64,000 nt of DNA from Hymenobacter sp. YC55. GTDB lineage: Bacteria > Bacteroidota > Bacteroidia > Cytophagales > Hymenobacteraceae. Position numbers and translations under genes: made by a program. Location of the stretch: assembly GCF_029433095.1 (NCBI RefSeq), contig NZ_JARNTX010000001.1, positions 1,426,001 to 1,490,000 on the forward strand, given 5' to 3'. Within the stretch, counting starts at the first letter, position 1. Every line of letters begins with the position of its first letter. Below, one piece after another: positions 9,012 through 15,507 of this stretch. The notes under the pieces were generated by a model. That model was not told the origin of the DNA and made no database searches. It saw only the letters and a list, made by a program, of their open reading frames with translations.

Positions 9012-9785
9012 CTACTCGAAGCGCATATGCTTCACCGATTCGCCTGAGTTTTTGAGTTCTAACAGCGAATCAATGCCGATTTGCAAGTGCGTCGTCACGA
9101 AATCAGCCGTCACTTTCTTGTCGCTTTCCGACGTTTTCACGCCTTCCGGCGTCATCGGGTTGTCGCTGACGAGTAGCAGCGCGCCGTGCGGAATCTCGTT
9201 CACGAAGCCTACCGTGAAGATGGTAGCCGTTTCCATATCCACGGCCATCGCCCGGATCTGGCGCAAATACTCTTTGAAGTTTTCGTCGTGCTCCCACACC
9301 CGGCGGTTGGTGGTGTACACGGTGCCGGTCCAGTAGTCCTTCTCGTGCTTCTTGATCATCGATGACACCGCGCGTTGCAAACGGAAGGAGGGAAGCGCGG
9401 GAATTTCGGCCGGCAGATAGTCGTCGGAAGTACCCTCGCCCCGAATAGCAGCGATAGGCAAAATCAGGTCGCCGAGCTTGGTTTTGCTTTTCAAACCACC
9501 ACACTTGCCTAAGAACAGCGCCGCTTTGGGCTTCACTGCCGATATCAAATCCATTACGGTGGCCGCCATGGGGGAGCCCATGCCGAAGTTGATGATGGTA
9601 ATGCCGTTAGCCGTAGCCGTTTGCATCGGCTTATCAAGGCCGTTCACTTCCACGCCAAACTGCTCGGCGAACATGTGCACGTAGTTGATAAAGTTGGTGA
9701 GCAATATATACTGCCCGAACTCCTTGAGGGGAACCCCGGTGTAGCGCGGCAGCCAATTTTCAACAATGTCTGATTTGGTTTTCAT
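9012..9785 (-). CDS. amn: AMP nucleosidase (short Bacteroidota form)
   Basis: A 257-residue phosphorylase-superfamily enzyme that hydrolyses AMP to adenine and ribose 5-phosphate. It matches the C-terminal catalytic domain of the 484-residue E. coli Amn and lacks the N-terminal regulatory domain, as is usual in Bacteroidota. Visible motifs are GMGSPMAATVMDL (about 68-80), LGKCGGLKSKTKLGD for the phosphate/ribose site, AVDMETATIF and LLVSDNPMTPEGVK. ATG start at 9785. It ends before a strong terminator; the STAS-like gene lies beyond. Confidence 0.93.
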   Translation of the reverse strand: MKTKSDIVENWLPRYTGVPLKEFGQYILLTNFINYVHMFAEQFGVEVNGLDKPMQTATANGITIINFGMGSPMAATVMDLISAVKPKAALFLGKCGGLKSKTKLGDLILPIAAIRGEGTSDDYLPAEIPALPSFRLQRAVSSMIKKHEKDYWTGTVYTTNRRVWEHDENFKEYLRQIRAMAVDMETATIFTVGFVNEIPHGALLLVSDNPMTPEGVKTSESDKKVTADFVTTHLQIGIDSLLELKNSGESVKHMRFE

Positions 9786-9865
9786 AAAGGGGAAATTCTA
9801 TTCTGCGGGGCTTCACGAAGCAACTCGTATGTGGGCTCTAGTCTATACTAGCAGCTGCAATACAG

Positions 9866-9894
9866 GCGAGATACGTCGTCAAGCTCAGTAGATG
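9866..9894. repeat. Possible decayed half of the composite repeat
   Basis: This stretch starts GCGAGAT and contains GCTCAG. It resembles the B' arm at 2381-2411 at roughly two thirds of positions, with one gap. It may be a degraded remnant of the same repeat family. There is no partner arm next to it, so the call is weak. Confidence 0.25.
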
Positions 9895-9912
9895 TTGAAA
9901 TAAATTGGTTAC

Positions 9913-9946
9913 AAAAAAACCGTCCACCCAGCGAGTGGGCGACGGT
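9913..9946 (-). terminator. Possible minus-strand terminator-like hairpin
   Basis: An imperfect stem (9919-9923 with 9942-9946, and CCCA 9927-9930 with TGGG 9936-9939) would be followed on the minus strand by seven U residues. No minus-strand gene ends here. It could stop read-through from the right or be a relic. Confidence 0.35.
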
Positions 9947-9982
9947 ACGGGAGTGAAAAGCGGGAACCAGAGCCCAGGGCCG

Positions 9983-9990
9983 TACCTTTG
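9983..9990 (+). promoter_or_regulatory. -7 box TACCTTTG
   Basis: Exact TAnnTTTG match, ending 6 nt before the ATG at 9997. The expected start of transcription would fall at or next to the start codon, implying a leaderless or very short-leader mRNA. Confidence 0.55.
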
Positions 9991-9996
9991 GAGGTG

Positions 9997-10452
9997 ATGC
10001 AAGAGCTAAACCTGCCGCCTTTCGATTACAAACTTACGCAAAGCGGCGAAACTATATATATCTGGGACGTACTGCGCCGCAAGCAGGTGGTACTAACGCC
10101 CGAAGAATGGGTGCGCCAACATGTGGTGCATTACCTCATCAATCACCGTGGCTACCCTAAGGGCTTGCTGAGCTTGGAGCGCGGCCACCGGTACAACCAG
10201 CGCCAGAAGCGCACCGACCTGTGGGCCCTAGGGCCTGATGGTACGCCCTTGCTGCTCGTGGAGTGCAAACGGCCCACAGTACCCATAACGGCCGCCGTGG
10301 CCCAGCAAGCCGCTACCTACAACCAAACCATTGGTGCACCCTTACTACTGCTCACCAACGGCTTGCAGCACTTCTGCTGGCGCGTAAACTTCGAGCAGCG
10401 CACCAACGAGATGCTGAGCGAAGTGCCCGCGTACGGTGAGGTTGTGAAATAG
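9997..10452 (+). CDS. Solitary HsdR N-terminal (PD-(D/E)XK) domain protein
   Basis: A 151-residue protein matching only the N-terminal nuclease-fold domain of type I restriction R subunits (HSDR_N_2 type). The PD-(D/E)XK-like core is visible as RTDLWALGPDGTPLLLVECKRP (about residues 65-86), with Asp, Glu and Lys in the usual places. No helicase domain and no HsdM or HsdS gene is nearby, so this is not a restriction system. Stand-alone members are widespread in Bacteroidota and their function is unknown. I chose the ATG at 9997 over the TTG at 9988, because the latter overlaps the -7 box. Confidence 0.85.
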   Translation: MQELNLPPFDYKLTQSGETIYIWDVLRRKQVVLTPEEWVRQHVVHYLINHRGYPKGLLSLERGHRYNQRQKRTDLWALGPDGTPLLLVECKRPTVPITAAVAQQAATYNQTIGAPLLLLTNGLQHFCWRVNFEQRTNEMLSEVPAYGEVVK

Positions 10453-10460
10453 CGTGGCCG

Positions 10461-10495
10461 ACATTCTATTGGCGAGAGTAGCGCAAATAGAATGT
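10461..10495. terminator. Weak hairpin between convergent genes
   Basis: ACATTCTATT (10461-10470) pairs with AATAGAATGT (10486-10495) across 15 nt. It lies between the convergent HsdR_N-like and LTA-synthase-like genes and may act as a weak bidirectional terminator. There is no strong U tract. Confidence 0.4.
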
Positions 10496-10509
10496 TCCCT
10501 ACTTACTCA

Positions 10510-12405
10510 CTATTTGTATAGCGCGTTGTCAGCTAGGCCGTTTAAGTAAAACTGCACGCAGGCTTTCAACTCGTCGCCGTACTGGCGGAGTTTCTGCGGA
10601 TCAGGAGCAGGTAGGGGCGTGGCCGGCAATGCGTGTTTTTGGTAGGGGTAAAGCCGCACCTTGTTGTCGACAGTGAGCTCAGCTACATAGTCGTGGTGGA
10701 CCAGGAAGTAGCTGCCGCCGCTCAGAAAAAGGGCGCGGCCAGTTGTGCCGGTATCAAACACGGAGTAGCCGAAGGGTAGGAGGGGCTGATTAGCCGCTAA
10801 CCCAAGATAGTCGAGCACTGAAGCCGGAATATCGGCTTGTTGCGTGATGCGGTCCACGTTGGCAGTGGGTAGCGGGCGGCTAGGGTGAAAGAGCAGCAAC
10901 GGCGTTTTGTAGGAGCCAAGCGTGTTTTGGTACTCGGGCCGTAGCGTCTGCGACGTGTGATCCGCTAGCACAATAAACAGCGTGTTCTTATACCAGGGCT
11001 GACTTGCAGCGGCCTTGAAAAACTGCCGGAGCGCGAAGTCAGTATAGCCGATAGAGGCGTGGATAGGTAGTTCGCCTGCCGAAAACCGATTCTTGTACTG
11101 CGCCGGCACAGGAAAAGGCTCGTGCGAAGTCAGCGTGAACACCGTAGAGAAGAACGGCTGGCGCTGCTGGCCTAGTTGGCGGGCAAAATATTGCAGATAC
11201 GGCTCGTCAAAGATGCCCCAGTGCCCGTCGAAATCCGGGCTCTTGGTGCTGCCAGGGTATTCATCGAGGCCGTAGTATTGTTGAATACCCGTAATGCCCG
11301 CGAAGGTATTGAAACCCATGGTGCCGTTCTGCGCGCCATGAAATACCGACGTGGCATAGCCATTCCGGCCTAGCAACTCACCTAGGCCGTGCAACTCATC
11401 GGTCTGGAAATTGGAGGTGATAAACGAGTTTTCGGTGAGGGCTGGCAGACCTGCTAGCACCGCTGGTAGCGCCTCGATGGAGCGCCGGCCGTTGGCGTAG
11501 TGCTGCCGAAAAAACAGTCCCTTCGTCGCCAGCGAGTCGAAAAAAGGGGTGTAGCCTTTCCCACCGTTTTCGATGCCGTTGTATTCAGAGGCAAAGCTCT
11601 CAATCAGCAGCACCACTACATTGTCGCGGGGGGCGCCGGGGCGCGGACCAGGTTGCCGGATGGCCAGCGCCGGCCGTAGCGCCGCCATCGACGGGAAATA
11701 GGTGCGCCGCTCGGGGGCATCAGCACGCAAGCTTTTCAGGAAAGTAAAGGTGCTGTTCAAGGCTACATGACCCAGGATGGGCGGCGTCTGCATGAAAGCA
11801 TGGCCCGTGCGCAACGGCTTAAGTTGAAATCCACCCCGGATACCGAGAATTGTTAGGCCCGCTAGCACTACTATTTCCAGTGCCGTTCGGAGTATTGGTT
11901 TGCGGCGCCTTCCGCTTTGGTAATAAGCGGCATCGTCTGCCGTCGGCATCGGATAGAAGTACCACACCAGCCCAAACAGTACCGCAAACGGAATCAGGAG
12001 AAACCAATAGTGGCCTACCAACTGCCCAGCCTGCCGTTCAATATCGTCGGTGATGGTAAAGAGCTCGTTGCTGGTACGCCGCCCAATAAATTTGAAATAC
12101 TGCGTATCAATTAAGTTGAGCGCAATACCACAAGCATTGAGCGTAAGATATACGCCGCGCAAAAAACCTTGCCACCGGAAGCTAAAGGCTGGCACCAACG
12201 AGAGCAGCAGAAACGGCAAGTTGAGTAGCAGCAGCGCCGAAATATCGTAGCGGAAGCCGTGCCAGAAGGCCATCAGCACCTGCCCCGTCGTCGCCTCCCG
12301 AAACACGGCTTGGTTGGCTACATAAAAGCCTAGCCGCAAAAGCACATACGCGCCCATCAGCAGCAGCAACCGGCGCAGCAGCAGACGCAGAAGTGGTGAA
12401 ATCAT
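10510..12405 (-). CDS. LTA synthase-like / sulfatase family membrane protein
   Basis: A 631-residue protein with about five N-terminal transmembrane segments (residues 1-190) and an extracytoplasmic alkaline-phosphatase-superfamily domain (about 255-560). Metal and nucleophile motifs are VVVLLIESF, NGRRSIEALPA (probable nucleophile Ser), FTLTSHEPFPVP and VLADHTSQ. This is the architecture of lipoteichoic acid synthase and of phosphoglycerol or phosphoethanolamine transferases. A Gram-negative such as this one makes no LTA, so it more likely modifies an envelope lipid or glycan. A SUKH-like gene ends 23 bp upstream and is probably co-transcribed. Confidence 0.88.
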   Translation of the reverse strand: MISPLLRLLLRRLLLLMGAYVLLRLGFYVANQAVFREATTGQVLMAFWHGFRYDISALLLLNLPFLLLSLVPAFSFRWQGFLRGVYLTLNACGIALNLIDTQYFKFIGRRTSNELFTITDDIERQAGQLVGHYWFLLIPFAVLFGLVWYFYPMPTADDAAYYQSGRRRKPILRTALEIVVLAGLTILGIRGGFQLKPLRTGHAFMQTPPILGHVALNSTFTFLKSLRADAPERRTYFPSMAALRPALAIRQPGPRPGAPRDNVVVLLIESFASEYNGIENGGKGYTPFFDSLATKGLFFRQHYANGRRSIEALPAVLAGLPALTENSFITSNFQTDELHGLGELLGRNGYATSVFHGAQNGTMGFNTFAGITGIQQYYGLDEYPGSTKSPDFDGHWGIFDEPYLQYFARQLGQQRQPFFSTVFTLTSHEPFPVPAQYKNRFSAGELPIHASIGYTDFALRQFFKAAASQPWYKNTLFIVLADHTSQTLRPEYQNTLGSYKTPLLLFHPSRPLPTANVDRITQQADIPASVLDYLGLAANQPLLPFGYSVFDTGTTGRALFLSGGSYFLVHHDYVAELTVDNKVRLYPYQKHALPATPLPAPDPQKLRQYGDELKACVQFYLNGLADNALYK

Positions 12406-12428
12406 GAACAGAACAACAAGAAAAGGAA

Positions 12429-13028
12429 CTACTCGCCCGTCAGCTGGATGGTTTGTCCGTCGGGCAGGTCCTTGATTTTTTGATGGAAATCAGCCAGCCA
12501 CGCCAATCGGTCTGCAGCAGCAACGGCTTTGAGTGAGGGTGCTTTGCCACTATTGACGGCTATGCAGAACGGAGGAAAGACGCTCACTAACTGACCGGGC
12601 TGCAATACCCCGCCCTGCTGCTGAAAACCCCGCAGCGGCTCCATGCCCAGCGCATCAAGCGGATACTTCTCCACGCCGAACAAGAAGTGCTTGAAGTCCA
12701 CCTCCAAGTCGGCTAGCTCGCCGGTTTCTGTATCGAGCAGCAGCACAGCGTCGCCGCGCAGCAGGAACTGGTTGCCCACGCAGTCTTGGCCAAACGGAAT
12801 ATCGGATTCTGTTACCTCGTCGTAGGTGCGCCAAAAGGCGGTGGGGCCTTGCCAGGCTGCATCCAGCGAATGCCAGGTAGGTTCGGCTACGCAACCGCGT
12901 ATGTGCAGACCACCAAAATAGGCTACTACGCCGTTTTGCTCGCGCAGAAAGGTTTGAAGATAAACCGGAAGACGGGCGAAAGTGGCAAGGTCGGTTAGCT
13001 CGCCGCCCGTATAAAGAATGCCTTTCAT
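12429..13028 (-). CDS. SMI1/KNR4 (SUKH)-like protein
   Basis: A 199-residue soluble protein. The order of elements (YLQTFLREQNGVVAYFGGLHIRG, then FGQDCVGNQFLLRGDAVLLLDTETGEL) resembles the SUKH superfamily, whose members include toxin-immunity proteins and regulators of cell-wall synthesis. I chose the ATG at 13028 because it begins a compact domain; an upstream in-frame start at 13085 adds 19 unlikely residues. It lies just before the LTA-synthase-like gene. No toxin gene is present nearby, so an immunity role has no support here. Confidence 0.65.
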   Translation of the reverse strand: MKGILYTGGELTDLATFARLPVYLQTFLREQNGVVAYFGGLHIRGCVAEPTWHSLDAAWQGPTAFWRTYDEVTESDIPFGQDCVGNQFLLRGDAVLLLDTETGELADLEVDFKHFLFGVEKYPLDALGMEPLRGFQQQGGVLQPGQLVSVFPPFCIAVNSGKAPSLKAVAAADRLAWLADFHQKIKDLPDGQTIQLTGE

Positions 13029-13130
13029 AAGAAATAACGCCAAGCTCCAGCGTGGCGCATCAGTGAGTAGCCGTGGCCGGTTCACTGAAATTCGTGCAAC
13101 GATGCGTGAGGCTGGAGCTTCACGCTACAG

Positions 13131-13168
13131 AAAAAGCCTTCCTAACCTATTCGGTCAGAAAGGCTTTT
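13131..13168 (-). terminator. Intrinsic terminator after ald
   Basis: AAAAGCCTT (13132-13140) pairs with AAGGCTTTT (13160-13168). The minus-strand transcript ends in a U run read from the A tract at 13131-13135. It lies 19 bp past the ald stop codon. Confidence 0.8.
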
Positions 13169-13186
13169 CCATACTTAGCTATTCAC

Positions 13187-14314
13187 TTAAACGGCTGCTT
13201 CTTCCAGCACGTTGTGTACATCAACCAATGGCAGGTTCCAGGCTTCAGCTACCCCTTTGTACACCACTTCGCCATGCACCACGTTCAACCCGAGTCGCAA
13301 AGCTTCGTCGCGGCGGCAAGCTTCCTGCCAGCCAAGGTTAGCCAGCTTCACAGCGTAAGGCAAGGTAGCGTTGGTAAGAGCGAGCGTAGACGTGTAAGGC
13401 ACGGCACCCGGCATGTTGGCCACGCAGTAGTGCACGATGTCGTCGATGATGAAGGTCGGGTCTTCGTGCGTGGTGGGGCGGCAGGTTTCGATGCAACCAC
13501 CCTGGTCTACAGCCACATCGACCAGCACCGTACCGGGCTTCATGGTCTTGAGCATGTCGCGGGTGATGAGGTGCGGCGCCTTGGCTCCTGGAATCAGTAC
13601 GGCACCGATGATGAGGTCAGCTGTTTTGATAGCAGCACGGATGTTGTACTCATTGGAGTACTGCGTCACCACGTTCTTGGGCATGAAGTCGTCGAGCTCG
13701 CGCAAACGATTCAGGCTGATGTCCATGATGGTAACTTGCGCACCTAGGCCGGCAGCAATTTTAGCCGCCTGCGTGCCTACAATGCCAGCACCCAATACAA
13801 GTACTTCGGCAGGCTTCACGCCGGGTACGCCGCCTAGCAGAATGCCGCGGCCTTTCAGCGGCTTCTCCAAATACTTAGCACCTTCCTGTGGCGCCATGCG
13901 GCCCGCTACTTCGCTCATCGGAATGAGCAGGGGCAGGGCCCGGTTGGAAAGCTCCACCGTCTCGTAAGCCAGGCAAATGGCTTTCCGCTCGATCATGGCG
14001 TGGGTCAGTTCCTCGCCGGAAGCAAAGTGGAAATACGTGAATAGCAGTTGGTTTTCTTTGATCAGCGGATATTCTTGCGCAATCGGCTCTTTCACTTTCA
14101 CAATCATTTCCGCCTTGGCATACACTTCTTCAATGGTCGGCAGAATAGTGGCGCCTGCTTCTGAATATTCGGAGTCCTGAAAGCCGCTGCCCAAGCCAGC
14201 CGTGCTTTGCACGTACAGTTCGTGGCCTTGCTTGCGGAGTTCAGCTACGCCAGCAGGCGTTAAGCCTACGCGGTTTTCGTTGTTTTTAATTTCTTTCGGT
14301 ACGCCGATGATCAT
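13187..14314 (-). CDS. ald: Alanine dehydrogenase
   Basis: A 375-residue enzyme that interconverts L-alanine and pyruvate with NAD and ammonia. The start MIIGVPKEIKNNENRVGLTP and the substrate-binding VKVKEP (Lys near 74) and YFHFA (His near 96) are diagnostic. The Rossmann motif VLVLGAGIVGTQAAKIAAGLGAQ is near residue 170. Full length for the family (about 370). A perfect -7 box lies 41 nt upstream (14355-14362) and a terminator follows, so it is a single-gene transcript. Confidence 0.96.
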   Translation of the reverse strand: MIIGVPKEIKNNENRVGLTPAGVAELRKQGHELYVQSTAGLGSGFQDSEYSEAGATILPTIEEVYAKAEMIVKVKEPIAQEYPLIKENQLLFTYFHFASGEELTHAMIERKAICLAYETVELSNRALPLLIPMSEVAGRMAPQEGAKYLEKPLKGRGILLGGVPGVKPAEVLVLGAGIVGTQAAKIAAGLGAQVTIMDISLNRLRELDDFMPKNVVTQYSNEYNIRAAIKTADLIIGAVLIPGAKAPHLITRDMLKTMKPGTVLVDVAVDQGGCIETCRPTTHEDPTFIIDDIVHYCVANMPGAVPYTSTLALTNATLPYAVKLANLGWQEACRRDEALRLGLNVVHGEVVYKGVAEAWNLPLVDVHNVLEEAAV

Positions 14315-14354
14315 GGCAGAGCGGGAAGGTGAGAAGATGATAAATTGAAGAGTG

Positions 14355-14362
14355 CAAAGATA
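14355..14362 (-). promoter_or_regulatory. -7 box TATCTTTG for ald
   Basis: Exact match to the Bacteroidota consensus TAnnTTTG on the minus strand, 41 nt before the ald start codon. Confidence 0.6.
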
Positions 14363-14440
14363 GGTGAACTACCGTCATTGCGAGAAACCACAACACCGCA
14401 ATGTCGGCGCTAGTGCCGCATGCACAGAATTACGTACACA

Positions 14441-14475
14441 AAAATGCCCCTGACGACTATAAGCACGTCAGGGGC
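14441..14475 (-). terminator. Intrinsic terminator after the DUF1573 gene
   Basis: GCCCCTGACG (14446-14455) pairs perfectly with CGTCAGGGGC (14466-14475) over a 10-nt loop. On the minus strand it is followed by a short U run. It ends the DUF1573 transcript. Confidence 0.82.
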
Positions 14476-14544
14476 TTCTTATTATTTCAAATGAAGAGGA
14501 AGCAGCCAGCAGACCTGTTGGCGAAGCTCACTTGACTAGGGCGC

Positions 14545-15318
14545 TTACTTAAATGGTACTACCGCGTTGGTTTCCTTCACCATGCTGCTGCTGTTCAAGT
14601 CGCGCACCACATTGGCTTTCAGCGTAATCTTCACGTCGCCATTCAAATCATTGGAGCTCAGTGTAGCTACATCCGACATTGGGCCGGTCTGACGCTGTGC
14701 GTACAACAGTTCTATTACGGCACTCTGGCCGGGCTTTACCGTTGGCGGTACCGATTTGTAGCCCACGCAGTTGCAAGCCGACGTTATCATGCCGAGTTCC
14801 AACGGCTGCTTGCCGGTGTTTTTCACCGTGAACTTAGCAACGGGCTGCTGTCCCGACTCAATTTTGCCGAAGTCGTGCGTGGTGCGGTCTAGCACCAAGC
14901 GCGGCGACTGTGCTAGTTGCGCGGGCGTCATGGTGGCTTTTGCTTGCTCTTTGTTTACCACGTTGCCTTTGATGGTAAGTACCGTGCTTGGTACGCTGGC
15001 GTTGCTGGTCACCGTAACCGTTTTGTTGAACACACCCGGGCGGCCAGCACTGCTGTACATAGCCTTTACGATGCCCGACTTGCCCGGCAGTACCGGCGTT
15101 TTGGTCCAGTCGGGAGTGGTGCAGCCGCACGACGCTTGCACGTTGGCAATAACTACGGGCTGGTTGCCCGTGTTCTTGAACTTGAACTCGTGCGTAGCCA
15201 TGGTACCCTCGGGCACGCTGCCAAAGTCGTACAGATCTTTTTCGAAAGTAATAACCCCTTGGGCGCGGGCGCCTACGGCCAGCAGCACGGCAAAGACAAG
15301 CGAGGCAAAGTGTTTCAT
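14545..15318 (-). CDS. Exported DUF1573 domain protein
   Basis: A 257-residue protein with a cleavable signal peptide (residues 1-20, ending GARAQ). Two immunoglobulin-like DUF1573 repeats follow: ITFEKDLYDFGSVPEGTMATHEFKFKN at about 23-49 and LVLDRTTHDFGKIESGQQPVAKFTVKN near 140-165. Each has a later Cys pattern, SCGCT and CNC. DUF1573 is abundant in Bacteroidota; the function is unknown and probably structural or adhesive in the envelope. I chose the ATG at 15318 because the signal peptide begins there. A perfect -7 box lies 62 nt upstream. Confidence 0.87.
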   Translation of the reverse strand: MKHFASLVFAVLLAVGARAQGVITFEKDLYDFGSVPEGTMATHEFKFKNTGNQPVVIANVQASCGCTTPDWTKTPVLPGKSGIVKAMYSSAGRPGVFNKTVTVTSNASVPSTVLTIKGNVVNKEQAKATMTPAQLAQSPRLVLDRTTHDFGKIESGQQPVAKFTVKNTGKQPLELGMITSACNCVGYKSVPPTVKPGQSAVIELLYAQRQTGPMSDVATLSSNDLNGDVKITLKANVVRDLNSSSMVKETNAVVPFK

Positions 15319-15379
15319 ATGAGTAGGTGTTGAGTAGAACAAGGTGAGGCAGAGGCTTGTAGTACGGCGTTCTGCGTGC

Positions 15380-15387
15380 CAAAGATA
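15380..15387 (-). promoter_or_regulatory. -7 box TATCTTTG for the DUF1573 gene
   Basis: Exact TAnnTTTG match on the minus strand, 62 nt upstream of the ATG at 15318. It lies in a divergent promoter region shared with the E1 gene. Confidence 0.55.
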
Positions 15388-15437
15388 AACAAAAACGCCC
15401 CTCCTTGCGTCTCAACAAAACCTGCCGGCCAAATCCG

Positions 15438-15445
15438 TACTTTTG
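15438..15445 (+). promoter_or_regulatory. -7 box TACTTTTG for the fused E1 gene
   Basis: Exact TAnnTTTG match, 62 nt before the ATG at 15508. It falls inside the longer open frame that begins at 15376, which argues that the longer start is not used. Confidence 0.6.
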
Positions 15446-15507
15446 CGCGTCTGTACCCAATGTGCGGGCCCTTCCAGCCTTTCCTGGCATCAACCCCCAT
15501 CCGTTTT

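Noticed and set aside
9997..10452. Part of a type I restriction system
   Set aside because: No helicase domain, HsdM or HsdS gene is nearby; only the N-terminal domain is present.
15376..15507. N-terminal extension of the fused E1
   Set aside because: It overlaps the exact -7 box at 15438 and has no similarity to E1 proteins.
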